Assembly: GCA_040437565.1 (NCBI GenBank)
Contig: JBDOQK010000045.1
Location: 186,001-250,000, forward strand
DNA: 64,000 bases
DNA from: Albugo candida
Taxonomy: Eukaryota > Oomycota > Peronosporomycetes > Albuginales
Direction: 5' to 3'
Shown: one piece after another, positions 25,002 to 36,883 of the stretch
Layout of the letters: each line of letters opens with the position of its first letter
How positions within the stretch are numbered: the stretch's first letter is position 1
The notes under the pieces: model-generated
The model's input: only the letters and a program-made list of their open reading frames with translations
Databases searched by the model: none
What the model was told of the DNA's origin: nothing
Program-made: the position numbers and the translations under genes

Positions 25002-27179
25002 TCAATTGATGTCGTCATGCGTCATTTGCCGAAGTCCAACTGGACGCTTAAGTTGATTTCGTTGATCATTGTAGGTAAGGCTTGAGCAAATGTCATAGGC
25101 CACACAAGATTTGATAATTGTTGAGGGGGCCGGACGCATCCAGATATATCCTCCTGTGGTTGATTCATCATTGTAAGCGAAGAATACTTCCGTATGTTGG
25201 AGGAGGCAATTTACACAATCAATCTGTTTCGCTTTCTTAGATTCATACTCCACGAACGCGATGGCATTATATTTTAGCCAGCTCTGAGTGCCAGTATCCG
25301 ACCAAGATTTCGAGAAGAAGCTCGTTTTAGATACTACACTGGCTACATTCCGTGAGGTAATATAATTTTGAGGAGGCCAGACACCCATTGGAATGTGCGT
25401 CTCATTGAACTTGTTGATGGCAATTCGTTCGAATGATTGAGTGCGAGCTGGCGATAGAAATGCTTGGTGCTCAGAACAGACCAGTTGAGGGACTTTTTGA
25501 ATTCTGGAACAAAAATTTCTGCCCGTGAGCTTCCGATCCCGTTTGATAAATTCCACGAAAGCCCTTGGATCAAGTTTCGAAAAGTCTACTAAGAGCGAAG
25601 TCGTTGTGATTGTATGTATTTCTGTCATCTTGAGAGCGATGCCTAAAATTTCCTTCATGCGGATAAAACATTTCTGCTTTAGATGATATTGGTGGTACAA
25701 TACAAGACAATTGCCACTTTTTTCGTGATTATACTCTGGCTTCGATGGTCTCTCGTACATTTCCGAGTTCTTCGTGTGCTCCTCAAGATACTTTTTGCAT
25801 TCATCTCCCTTCAGCCTTTCTTTGAATGCACATTTTCGATCGCAATCTGGTATTTGTGCAGAAGCATCAGTGAAAATCATTGCATTTATAAGCGATGAAA
25901 TGAAAACCAGACGAGGTCCAGTAACACCTTTCAGGATGCAAGCAATACATCGCAAATTCATATTGAACACTGAAATGATTTCAATGCAGTCAGGCTGTTC
26001 AGGATGTAGTATCCCTAGTTTGTCGAAGGATTTGAAAATATCCAACGTATTGATAAACTTTTTGGAATACCTGGCCATTCTTCCATAAGCAAGAGGCATC
26101 AGAATATGTTCAATCTCTTCCAGGTTCTTGGGTTTCTTATCCGTGCTTACTAGTATACGAGTATCTCCCACTTGTTTGTGCTTCTCTTGTATATTTCTGG
26201 AACCTTCAAAATGCTTTGGGATAATATGCTTCAATCGTTCACAATCCTCAGAGTCCCAACTTATAATTTCCGAGCAGAATGTTGTCACACAATTTTGGAT
26301 TATTGTTTGCGATTCGTATATGCTACGAAACAAACACAATTCCGCGGACTTCATGATATTCTTGTAAAATAAGAGGTACGTCCAAACGGCTAGATATTTG
26401 CTGTGCATGGCTAGACATTCTCGACAAACATCTTCTTCTAAATGAGAAGGAATGATGATGCATTGAAGTGATGAGCCATCATCCTGGCGGTTTTCCGTGT
26501 TTTTGAAAATGCCACTTATGGCATCTGAGAGTACTGGAGCTTGAGCCAAATTTATTTGAGCTGCTCTTTGTCTTCTTGTTGAAGTACTGGCTAATTTTTT
26601 TCCTACTCGTTTTGGGACATCTCCAAAAAAAACAGGAACTTTCAATACTTGGCTGTGGATAAACGCTAATTTCTCATGATTCCATTTTCGTGAATCAGAT
26701 ATAAATCTTGAAGATGAAAAAGAGTCGCCTATCCAATTAGCGGATTCTACCTCGGTCATTGCAAGCAGCACCGTTTTCGTGATGCGATGAAGACTTTTAT
26801 CAACACTCATTAATGTATCTTTGTTGGTAAATTGCCGAAATCTGCTTCGAGCTTGATTGTTCAAGGTGTATTCTCTGGTCGATTGAGCTGATACAAAACA
26901 TGTGTAGTCACTATTACAACGCAATGTAAATGTTCTGACCAGATCTGAATGCCGTCCATTGAGAAAGTAGAGTCTGTATTCTGCAGTGGCATGTACCAAA
27001 CTCAATTGTTTAATACCAAGAGACGTAACAAGACACCGATGACACGATGAAAACCCTCTCTTGTTTGAACTGGTTACGTTCAATATGCCTAGAAACTGCT
27101 TTCCATAATTAGCTTCTGATTTGCCACAAAACAACATCAGCCCTGTAACAAGCAGAACGCGCAACTTGGTATTTGGCAT
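25002..27179 (-). CDS. Large secreted protein of an unrecognised four-cysteine family
   Basis: An uninterrupted frame of 725 codons, far longer than any other in the window. The frame opens 20 codons earlier (27239). I prefer the second Met because it gives a classic signal peptide: basic start MPNTKLR, hydrophobic core VLLVTGLMLFCG, likely cut after SEA. The mature protein is Cys-, Lys- and aromatic-rich with no other membrane segment that I can see. Near residues 557-568 is CSRIQKVPQLVC. The last ~75 residues form a compact domain with CVNC at 655-658, FFAYND, GYIWM and SCVAYDIC (cysteines at 692 and 698), probably disulphide-linked. Both elements recur in the copies at 4321-4881 and 39574-40943. 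A CCAAT-type sequence lies near 27245. I do not recognise the family. A secreted role, perhaps at a host interface, is inference. Confidence 0.85.
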   Translation of the reverse strand: MPNTKLRVLLVTGLMLFCGKSEANYGKQFLGILNVTSSNKRGFSSCHRCLVTSLGIKQLSLVHATAEYRLYFLNGRHSDLVRTFTLRCNSDYTCFVSAQSTREYTLNNQARSRFRQFTNKDTLMSVDKSLHRITKTVLLAMTEVESANWIGDSFSSSRFISDSRKWNHEKLAFIHSQVLKVPVFFGDVPKRVGKKLASTSTRRQRAAQINLAQAPVLSDAISGIFKNTENRQDDGSSLQCIIIPSHLEEDVCRECLAMHSKYLAVWTYLLFYKNIMKSAELCLFRSIYESQTIIQNCVTTFCSEIISWDSEDCERLKHIIPKHFEGSRNIQEKHKQVGDTRILVSTDKKPKNLEEIEHILMPLAYGRMARYSKKFINTLDIFKSFDKLGILHPEQPDCIEIISVFNMNLRCIACILKGVTGPRLVFISSLINAMIFTDASAQIPDCDRKCAFKERLKGDECKKYLEEHTKNSEMYERPSKPEYNHEKSGNCLVLYHQYHLKQKCFIRMKEILGIALKMTEIHTITTTSLLVDFSKLDPRAFVEFIKRDRKLTGRNFCSRIQKVPQLVCSEHQAFLSPARTQSFERIAINKFNETHIPMGVWPPQNYITSRNVASVVSKTSFFSKSWSDTGTQSWLKYNAIAFVEYESKKAKQIDCVNCLLQHTEVFFAYNDESTTGGYIWMRPAPSTIIKSCVAYDICSSLTYNDQRNQLKRPVGLRQMTHDDIN

Positions 27180-27239
27180 GTTTTTCTTCCTCGGTGTGAG
27201 AGCTCGTATTAGTGATTGATTTTGGACGTGTGATATCAT

Positions 27240-28739
27240 TTAATGAACCAATCAGTGTACGTTTTTATGTGACTAGCACACGTGTCATAATAATAAGAGT
27301 TCAATTCAACAATTTCATGCATGAATCCTTTATTCCTCGAAAGTGGATTTCTCGATCAATGCAGGGTTGGCTGATTTTTGTGTGGAGGGAAGTCAGGTAC
27401 CAGCTAGCTGAAACGTATCTAACGAACATTGTGCTCGTAAATGAATCCTTAAGACTGAAAGTGATCTACTGCTCGTCTTCATTATCCACAATACGAATAA
27501 GTAGTGGGATCTCATACTGCGTTCATTAATTTCAAGGAAGGTAGGAGTTAAACTTCTTCGTTCCAACTTAATTCCAGAATTGCTGAAGTCAACCGATCTA
27601 TGTGCGGTCTCAAGTAATATCGTTGCTACAGCCATGTTCACATGATTCGGCAAATATACAACCTGACAAACACAAGATATTCACATTTCACATCCCAATG
27701 AAGCTTCATATTATAAATATTATGCTGACACGACACACTCTCATTATTCCTAGTGCATTATGTTTGGTTAGGGGCGGCTATATTAGTAGCATTCTCAATG
27801 GGCAGTATCAATCCTATTATGTGAGCATAGAGTATTACAAAAATATAACAGTATAGGGGGTAGATATGAAAGCATAAATCTTATAATTTGATAGTTGATC
27901 GAGAAAACTAATGATGAGTAAGGCCAGAACATTGAAAGGAGGAGTTGTGTTGCAGCAACATAAACGCCGTCAGCCGCGACTGAAGCTGACGACTTGTGTG
28001 TGCTTGACCAAATATTGTAAGATATACCTCATTTGCGGGAGGGCAAAACTATTTCAAAGAAGCAAACACTGTCATATAACACAGAATATTAGGATAACGT
28101 AGCTATTGCGGCGGACAATAGATATTGTCAGATATTATATAAATGGATAATTTTCAGAACTACTTAAGGATGCAGAGACTTGGCAAATGTCATCTTCAAT
28201 AAATAATGGATGGAGTTTTATTGTTACCACGCACTTTAGTCACGGAACACAGGTGTGTGAACTTAAGATGTTGTGTGCTCTGCACAGCACTTACAGCGTT
28301 TTATCAGGTAACGTAACTAAATAGATAAAGAGAAAGAGAGGTAGCCAAATTTCATTCATAGAGGTTTTTAGTTGATGGGAGTGCTGTGATTGCGAAGAAG
28401 AATTTTATAGTGTTTCAGAATATTGTTGTATCGCAGTAAGTATACAAAATACAGCAAAAGCCAAAAAATACTGATATTAAATTGTGATTCAAAAGTCTTC
28501 CATACGCATATTTCATTGTCGCGAATCTAACATCGTAGAGATTGAGTGCAAATGTATTCAATATATGCTCTCCATCAGGACATAAATGCTTCCGTTTAGC
28601 AAAAATGTTGAGTGATTGTCATATCAACAGACCCAAGTCTTCAGACAACGTAGCTTGTGTAGCTTAAGAGATATTTGTTTCTGAAATATGTGCATAAATG
28701 TTCAGATTGTCTCACAAAAGGAACAGAACTCAAAGAATC
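27240..28739. other. Upstream region of the large gene; nothing else recognised
   Basis: This lies 5' of the minus-strand gene. It contains an ATTGG/CCAAT element near 27245-27255 and a palindromic ACACGTGT near 27278-27287. Both are plausible promoter elements but are unproved. No gene is recognised. The frame at 27602-27856 and similar ones are short and unassigned. Confidence 0.35.
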
Positions 28740-30960
28740 ATACATTTTTTTGCGCTATGAGGGCAACGCCAGGTGCGCAACATCCATCTGAAGTTTACGC
28801 AGGATACCACAGAATTATTGCTGCTATATTCGAAAAGAGCTGGCCATATCGGTCACAATTGTGATCATGAAGAAATATCTCCTCCCTACTAACTCTGGTG
28901 CCATTGGAAAATACTGATGGAGACGATGGATGAGCTTGAGGAAAAACAAAAGTAATTGTATAAAGTCTCGGATTGCTAAGTATTGTAGATGTCAAATTTG
29001 AGTCTTCAGCACGGCCACAGGTTTATGAAGTGATCTCTAGCAAATACCCCAACCCCACGATTGCAAACCAAGGTGTTGGAGCTGTCAATGCACCTTCAAA
29101 GTGCTTAGTCGCAAGTGACTTTGTCCTTTGATCGGTGATCCGGTACTTTGAATGAACATTTCTCACTTCGCAGTCTAGGTGAATCTAGTTCACGGAAGAA
29201 GTGATGACGCGTATCGACGTTTTTCGCTCAGGCTTACAGAACCATCATCCTTAGCAGTAGTAGTTAGCTCTGGTTGCTGTCATGCACAGCTCTAGCCGAG
29301 TGTTCCTGCAATTTCGACTCGCACAGTAGAATCTTGATCTGTACTACTCCCTAGAAAAAGCGCAACGTATTCTGCTTCGGCTGTGTAACGCCGCAACTCT
29401 TTCCATTCTTGACTTGAATATAAGAACAAATCCATTCATTGTACCGATAATGGCTGGAAAAGACCAATGGATAGAGCCCAATTTGCGTCTCTTTACACCA
29501 AACTGTCAAGCCTCGGTCAAAACGAAAGGCTATTTCAATGTTGCTTTTCGCACTATATCGGACAAATCAATTTCCTGGCTTCGATTGTTACCCATTGGGT
29601 ATTTTCGGATGTCGACTTTGCCGACATTAGGAAAATGTGATAACCGTTTCATGTCATTAGCAACCTACAACAATGAGTCAACCAACGATCAAGAAGGTTC
29701 TTTGTTGACACGAGGGTCTTTGTTCTCACTTTTAGTCTATGACGGAAACAAAAACGATCCATATAGACTAGTTCGAGTCAAATTAATTAAACTTGTCGAT
29801 ATTTTTCGAATACATGCTGACTCAAAGTTTTCCACCCCTCTCTTGATTGAACTAAATCAGACTACCATGCCAAGTATGTCTCTGACTTGATCAACTGTCC
29901 TTAGTGTGATTTTCTGATTCGCGTGCATTAGTTGTTCTTCACGTCCCAGCTTCTTTTTCTTTTTAACATGTCATTGGCATAAAAGACAGGTTTTATGGAG
30001 TTTGTTCCGATCTCCGAGTAAAAATTAGCGAGTCCGTCTTGCAGCAATGACTTTAATGGCATATGTATCATAAACTTTAGTTCACGTTGTACGAATTGGA
30101 GACTGTTTGATGCAAACATATGAATTTCGGTTCAGGAAGCAAACGTGGTTGTATTGAGTTCATATCCGTTTAGGTTTTCATTAGGGTAGATCTTCTTCCT
30201 GAATTCCATAACATATTTACTTATGCACACTTATTGTTTCATATGGTAGCCGTCATCATAGGATATTCCTAGAAACACCCAGATTGAATGAAAAACTTCT
30301 TCAGTAAAGTACGTCTCAATGTATTCGGCACATGAGCTATATCGGTTGCCAAGTACAACAAGCCTTGCATAATCAACGTTTGGATTAAAATTTGTCATTC
30401 TTCTAATTGATACACTACCCACTTGTTATAGATCGTTACTGTCATGGTGTGAGTTCGGAGTAGTACAAGTTTAATTTTCGTTGAACTTTGTCATATCTGC
30501 TTTGATAATTCCCGACAAAATTTTCGATTCTAGAAACTCCTTTACATCTCAAATTCTGAGACCGAAGAGAGCCTATTCATTGGGAAACTGCGCATCAAGA
30601 AAGGCACTAGGGCTTCCGACGCTGCACAAAGCTTCTTCAGCTTTAGCTGTTCTCTTTTCTGCATTGCAGCAATTTTGACTCAATGTTTTCCGTGAAGGTC
30701 GGTTGCACCTGAAGGAGCACCGTTCAGCATGATTACTGCGGATCCCTCCAATACTTTGCTGTGTGGAACTCAGATTACCGCCAAATCATCATCATAGATT
30801 CCCTTACCGTCAGCAAAGTTGCCTTGTACACCAAACCTTCTGTCAATTCCTATCCTCGAGACTCATTTAATGGGTCGAAGAAACGTCTATAAAGATCGCT
30901 CGTGTGTTTCAACGTCATCATGGTGTCTTATTATACTAATATCAAGTTGGACATACAATC
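28740..30960 (-). mobile_element. Ty1/copia fossil B: RT, RNase H, possible 3' LTR
   Basis: On the minus strand a copia RT begins with ARLVVLGNRYSS and EYIETYF near 30300-30380. It continues through an LYGLRQ-equivalent region near 29960-30050, and ends in RNase H with YTAEAEYVALF near 29330-29370. Sequence beyond 28990 may be the 3' LTR and has a relative at 7100-7420. The part above about 30430 is poorly readable and assigned only by position. The element is strongly broken, with multiple interruptions, and lacks a visible 5' LTR, gag and protease. Confidence 0.7.
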
Positions 30961-33900
30961 ATGGTCATAATTCGCTACTCGTGCCATAAGGCAATGAAAT
31001 GATCTGCCATCCGGCTTTTGCCGCTTCGCTTTTTTTTTTGTAAAGTCTTAAAACCAAAAATAGAGAAGGAAGTGTCGAATTCGGAAAACGTTTCGAGCAT
31101 AATCCAACTGGTCTTATCTACAAAAGAAGAACAACATGAGATTTCTGATGTACTGTACACAGACAAGCCCTGCTGCAGACAATCTTCCATGCTATCATAT
31201 TTGCATTCGATATACGGATTCTTGGACCTTATTTTTCAAATTTAAAAGAAATCCATTGTTTAGTGGAGTGTCCCGGTATGTAGGCAAATACTTGAATTTT
31301 TTTCGTTGATGTTGTAGCACCTTCTCGATACTGAATCACTAAATTATTGTGCCTATTGGTTCTCTATCAAATCAATATACTTCAAAAACTTGTGAAAAAC
31401 GTTATTCTTCGGTGCAATTGAATAGATAGGGGTTTTAGTGTCCTCTATTATAATCGATAGACGTGGCCGCATACTTTGCACTAATCTTTGATTTGGTTTA
31501 TACAGTACGCAATACGTCAATGTGTGCAATACAGAATCCCTTTCTGACTTCATCTCACTGAACTTTGGCTACGGGAAGGATTCCACATTCATTTTACCTG
31601 CATTAATATCTCTTAAAGGTTTAAGTAGATGTGTTCATTCGATTTATTCTTTACAGGTTTCAAGGGAGAATTCAAATCAAACTTTTCAGATACGATATGT
31701 CACATTTGGAGCCGAAAGGCACCTCCAGCATCACCAAAATGAACTCAAACGATGGTTTAAACATGGCATTGCTGGAACAAAATCTGTTATACTTAAAGTG
31801 ACTAAGAAAAGAAATAATAAGCGAGCAAGGAGCGTAGATATCGCTTGACTTCGTTTACCCTTAAGCATAAAGTGACATGAAAATTGCTTTATATCAAAAA
31901 TACAGTCGACACGTACTGAAGGCTATATCAGTGGCTAAACTTCTTACAGCATGACGCGAAATTGACCTAGCAACGAACCTCAACGTGGGGTTTGTTTGAT
32001 GCCGAGGAGGTATTCATATGGAGCTTGATTAAAACAAAGCTTCCGGATACAAGATATTGAACGACAGCATCATTGAGTAGACTTTGAATATTTCACACCG
32101 AGTTGGGTAACCAAGGCTATCATTATTGTAAACCGTAGCATCTTATATCGACTGTATCGTTATCCATCTATTGGGAACATATCGATATCATTGATTCACA
32201 CGAAAGCAAACGAGAGAAAAAAATGATATTTCATATAAAACAAGCCTACTGAGTCAACGCTCTACCCACTCCAGATTTTACAGTAGCGATGCATAGAAAA
32301 ATGGTGGTGAAATTTTAAAACTTGCTATATTAATAATGCGTGCTATAATCAGGTCGAAGAAGAAAAAAAGAATCAAAGGCAGCGTACATAGACATAATTA
32401 TCTTCAATCAATATCGTAAGGTACATGCAAGATTCGACATAGGCGGAGCACAGTTGAGCGCATTACTAGAGGTAAGACAACAATTTGATTCACTTTTTTG
32501 CAGTCCTCCGAGCACAGATTTTTATCAGAGCATTGGTGAAGTTCCACCTGCTCCTGTGAAGCAGGTGAAAACCAGAGATCTAAGTAGGTCATGACAATGA
32601 GGTGTGCTGATCGGAAGTCTCTTCAAACTTCTGGACGGCCCAAATTGTTCCCAAAGAGGTCCAACAGGCTGCGATTAGATACTGAAGAATAAGTCTACAA
32701 CTTTGTTTATAGCTCTTGGTTCGATATTCTTTGCTAATAGATACGGAGAAGGAGGCCGAGCTGGCAATCATGGAAAGGAACATTCGAGCTTTCTACGGAC
32801 TCGTTCTGTCAATGCCCGAGCTTCACATTTGTATATTATGATCTTTATAATGTACATGTTGTAATGACGGATCATATATCGGCAAAAAAAGCCGAGTATA
32901 AATTCATAGCTTCTATCATATAAAGAACGCCAACTCCTCTTTCCTTTCCGTTGCACTATTTCTCTATGGTTGCAAAAATCGAGTTCTTTTTTTTTAATGC
33001 GATTACCCACAGTGCCGTACATCTGTAACTCTGGACTCCATAAGTTTCTGCTTCAGTTGGTCGAAGGTTCTATCTGTTAAATACTGTTGGAGCATTGACG
33101 GAAACGTTATGAAGGGTGCTCACCTGAGAATGAATAAAATCGGCATAGATAGCTGCATTCTCTGCTCCTTAGTTGCATCAAACGAAGTGTGTAGGTCATG
33201 GAGAGCAACTTCAAGATGGATGATGAGTAGAAGAAGGAACATTAGTGAATCAACTTGTAGTGTGCCTTCAGAATCTGAAAAGCTGCTATTTTACGGGTTC
33301 TAGTATTAGCTGGAGAGTGGTGTCGGCAGGAAAAAGGAATGATTAGATGGACGTGGTATGAAGAAAAGAAAATAGGCGAGTCCGCCGATGAGTTTCAATC
33401 TGTCGATGGTATTAAATGGATTGATCGGATCGATACCGAGTTTTTGAATAGTGTGTCAATAATTGGAGTTGACAGTTAGACTCTATTTATGGGCCCATAC
33501 AAATTCGACGACAATTCTTGCGCGTCTAAGTGCACTCTGGCTATGTAATATTCAAACTTTATAGACATTACTTACTCTATGTAAGATCATGAGAGATGGC
33601 TACTTTCTGATCGTATTGTATGATGGGATGAAGCACAAGAACTAAAAAATCAACGCGGCTTCCTCGGTTTTGGTATGGCAAGTACGACTTGTGGTCTCGG
33701 CTGTATACAAATATTCCCGGTAACGTCTAGATAGAGTGATTGATGAAGGTAGATAGTGAAGAAGCGACTTGTCGGATGGCGACAATTGAAACGTTTCGGC
33801 ATTATAAATGTTGTTTGATCCCATATTCCGATTGTTTACAGAAAAAGTAATTCTTGTTGAACTTCTGCAGTGGTGAATGGGGCCGAACGCGGTAACGTAC

Positions 33901-34445
33901 ATGATGCATATAGAGTTATTTGTCTATCTTCGGCCCACAAAATTCGGTGAAGTACTTGGGCATTCCGTTCTGACCGACAGAGTTCATTCGGTAGTTGTTA
34001 CAATTGTTCAAATGCGTCTCTATGATGGTTTTGGTGTATTTGTTCGACGCGCACGAAGTGTACGTGGTCGACTATTGATTGCGCAGACGATGCTTTTACA
34101 CGTCTGTGGCATTGTACGATGCACGTGGACACACTAGTCGAGACTAATCGACACTGTCAATCGATGCGAAATGGATTTGCGTGCTTGATCAGAACAGAAC
34201 AAAATCTTTGAATCACGTTGAACTGATCATCAAAGACTCCGTATATCTCCGCCAACAATATGATTGAACACAAGGTCCTTTTTAGTAGATCGAATTAAGC
34301 TACTATTCAACCTTTTTCAACCTGAGTACATCTTCTTGATGAAAGCACGCATATCCAATGTTGTATTAGATGTATGGAAGCGTTACAGCTGCAGATTTGA
34401 ATGCTCTACAACGCCTTAAGTACTACATGGCACAACTGATGTGGA
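30961..34445. other. No gene recognised
   Basis: No identifiable gene. Frames such as 31522-31848 (plus, 108 codons, basic tail), 31353-31553 (minus), 32404-32592 (minus) and 33877-34137 (plus) have no recognisable domain. Some of the left part could be unreadable continuation of copia fossil B. Confidence 0.35.
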
Positions 34446-34775
34446 ATGACTGCGACGAAGAATTATAATATGGAGGTGCTCCTTGTAATGCTAGTACCCA
34501 AAAACGTTTGGTACAATCTTGCCATGGTAAACAAACCACATCAAACATTTCGAAGGTCTTTTGCTACAGCTTTCGAGATTCGAAGTCTTCAAGACGTTTG
34601 GCAAGAAAGTGACACATGGGCAATGGATGATGCTTTCGTCGACATTTATTACAACGGCGAAGAACCGAAAACATCGGATATGACTGAAGAAAAGGTGCTG
34701 AGTCGACTTTACAATAGAGGCACTCAGATACTAAAATGTATCCACTCGAAGACTGGTTTCATCACTTGGATCTAG
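34446..34775 (+). CDS. Weak hypothetical protein, 109 codons
   Basis: This plus-strand frame has a balanced, protein-like composition. It includes an acidic stretch (AMDDAFVDIYYNGEEPKTSD) and a tail ending HSKTGFITWI. I do not recognise it. It could be an old exon or a piece of a mobile element, since dispersed repeat R1 starts only about 75 bases downstream. No second copy is visible in the window. Confidence 0.25.
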   Translation: MTATKNYNMEVLLVMLVPKNVWYNLAMVNKPHQTFRRSFATAFEIRSLQDVWQESDTWAMDDAFVDIYYNGEEPKTSDMTEEKVLSRLYNRGTQILKCIHSKTGFITWI

Positions 34776-34849
34776 CCAAACACAAGTGCTAGTTCGATTT
34801 ATGTGATAGTAAAAAGAAAAAAGAGGAAACTTTATTTCCCGTCTGTTTC

Positions 34850-35805
34850 AGGCTTTGGCATCACGGGAGAGATCGGACATATTGGATTCAGAAAGTGTTA
34901 AAATATCTAGGGCTACACCACGGCATATCGTGCCTTACCCACTTTTAAAGATCGAACTAGCCTTTCGAATGTTCTCACTTCGATCTCGTTCTGGTTCTAA
35001 AAAAGATTCCGCTCGACATTATATTGTGCAAGTAGTCTTCGTGTGGCGCAGTGGAACCCGATCAACAACTCTTATTAGAGTGCGATCACCCAGCACAATT
35101 ATGAATGCATCTGAGACCAACTTGCGCTCAATTTCTTCCTTTCGGGCCTCGTTATATGGATATCGCCTATGCGATTGTGCCAGCACTTCGGCCTTATTGG
35201 AAGGACCATCAACAAATTGAATACGATTTTTAGATTGCATTTCAAGCGGTGACGTTCACTTCGTCCGGACCGCTCGGAAGCGTCTTTTGTTTTTATCCGA
35301 TCAGCAACTCCGGAAGTTCCAGCACTTCTGTGATCTACATGATCTACAGCACGTTGATTAATCACGCTCGGTACTTTGGAAGGCAGTATTACGATCAAGC
35401 ATTCGGCTTACAAAGGTGTCGGTCAACTCACAACGCTGGGATAATTCGATGATTTATCAGAAGCCGAATTCATTCCTTCGGGAACGGTACAGACAAGTAG
35501 AAAGGCAATTGCAACTCGGATAGTCCAAGCTGGATGGCTCTGTTCAGCCTAGTGTGGCGTATACCAACTTGCAAACGATTTTGCAACTCCTCTATCCATT
35601 GCACACTGGAGACAGTCTCGTGTTGTGATGGTTTCAAGATTGCTGCATTACAGAACAAACAACTAGAAGACATAATATTATCCGTCAAAGCTATTTTCAC
35701 GAAACGTTACGTATGTGTGTATTTGAGGATTCAAGATAGCGTAAGCAACTAGCGAATTCAGTCCGTCTAGTTATAGTAACAAAGACACCTTTAACTGATT
35801 TGCTA
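34850..35805. repeat. Unclassified dispersed repeat R1, copy 2
   Basis: This is the counterpart of 12759-13740. On the minus strand this copy has a clean run of about 70 codons (35019-35240) containing RKEEIERKL and RVVDRVPLRHTKTT. In copy 1 the matching DNA is readable in broken frames. This again suggests an originally coding minus strand. Frame breaks occur elsewhere. Neighbouring DDE transposase copy 2 begins about 45 bases to the right, but copy 1 has no such neighbour, so the two are probably independent. Confidence 0.6.
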
Positions 35806-35850
35806 GAACATATGCGAGGTTAAAAGCATATATTGTAGTGCAAGAAGGCC

Positions 35851-36230
35851 ATGGCGAACCAACCGGACTTTGTTCCGCAGCGGGGCATGATCGAAGAGAT
35901 TTTCCTTGCGGCCGGATACCTGGAGATCTTCTCCCCAAATTTTTACTGCCAGCTAAAATCTATCGATAACTTGTGGAGAGCTGCAAGGCACTTCGCACGG
36001 AGCAACTGCGATTATACATGGGTTGGCTTGCGTGATACAGTGCCAAGAGCACTTGATTCCATCCTATTGAAGCAAGTACAGCGATATGCAAGAATTTCCC
36101 AGCGATACATGGATGTGTATCGCAAGGGGTTGATTGAATGGCAAGCATAATACGCTGTTCGCAGATATCGGTCTCATTGGCGTGTTGCAAATTGACCTTG
36201 ACATTTTGACAAGTTAGTTGACGGCCACTC
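35851..36230 (+). pseudogene. DDE-superfamily transposase fragment, copy 2
   Basis: Only the C-terminal part of the transposase survives. It starts MANQPDF, equivalent to ANQSDF in copy 3, and continues through the third catalytic block. It then runs through CDYTW, the RYMDVYRKGL helix and, after an in-frame stop, RRYRSHWRV. In the catalytic block the usual IE-N-F-W reads IDNLW, so the family Glu is replaced by Asp. About 110 codons are open. The first two catalytic Asp residues are missing, so this is a dead fragment. No element ends are visible. Confidence 0.8.
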
Positions 36231-36883
36231 CACTTTCTACGTCCCATTCAAATTCTCATCAACCATTGGCTGACTGCATATTCCTGCGGCGAGGAAATTA
36301 ATGCGGAAGTGCTGCGTAACATGCCGAGACTCCGTTAGCCGTAAGAGGGTGCGGTCGGGCGCCTTAGCGCAGAACTTACGGTTAGGTAAAGTTAGGTGCG
36401 GGAGCTGAGTCATTATTTTTCCGCTTCTTGTGGGACAAAGCGAGAAAGAAGCGCGGTGAATAGCTTCAGATCCAGCTGTAGGAGTCCACACAGGCAGTCC
36501 TCGCCCTTGTACTACTCACTCAAAATAACCTTTGCAGCGTGAATAGGACGTTACTCCTTGCGCTTTAGTTTATCTGCGCTACTCATCGTTCGATTCGTAC
36601 GTCTTGGTAAAAGTTTGCGCCTGTATTTTGCTCATCCAAGGTCTGAAGAAATGACTGGAGTCACAATGGAATTTTTCGGTTGATGCCCCATACAAGACGA
36701 ATGCTTAGAATCTCCCGTTGTTGCATCTCCTTGGGTGCTGGTCAATGTATAATCGTTTACGTTAAATTTGTTTTCATGACAAACGAGAGTCAATCCTCAT
36801 ACCCTTCAGCATTAACCTGCTTTCGATAGACCTATATAGACGATGCTACGCCGAAGGTTTTTGTCGCAGATCAAGAGCTGGCG
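36231..36883. other. No gene recognised
   Basis: Nothing identifiable. Somewhat more GC-rich around 36300-36500, which may be unreadable transposon flank. Confidence 0.35.

Noticed and set aside
25002-27179. Considered as a ribonuclease-like or Y/F/WxC mildew effector
   Set aside because: The protein is far too long, and the Y-x-C motif is not near the mature N terminus. No RNase-like catalytic pattern is visible, so no function is assigned.
29414-29890. 158-codon plus-strand frame
   Set aside because: The minus strand here encodes the RT to RNase H region of copia fossil B (YTAEAEYVALF adjoining), so the plus frame is a shadow.
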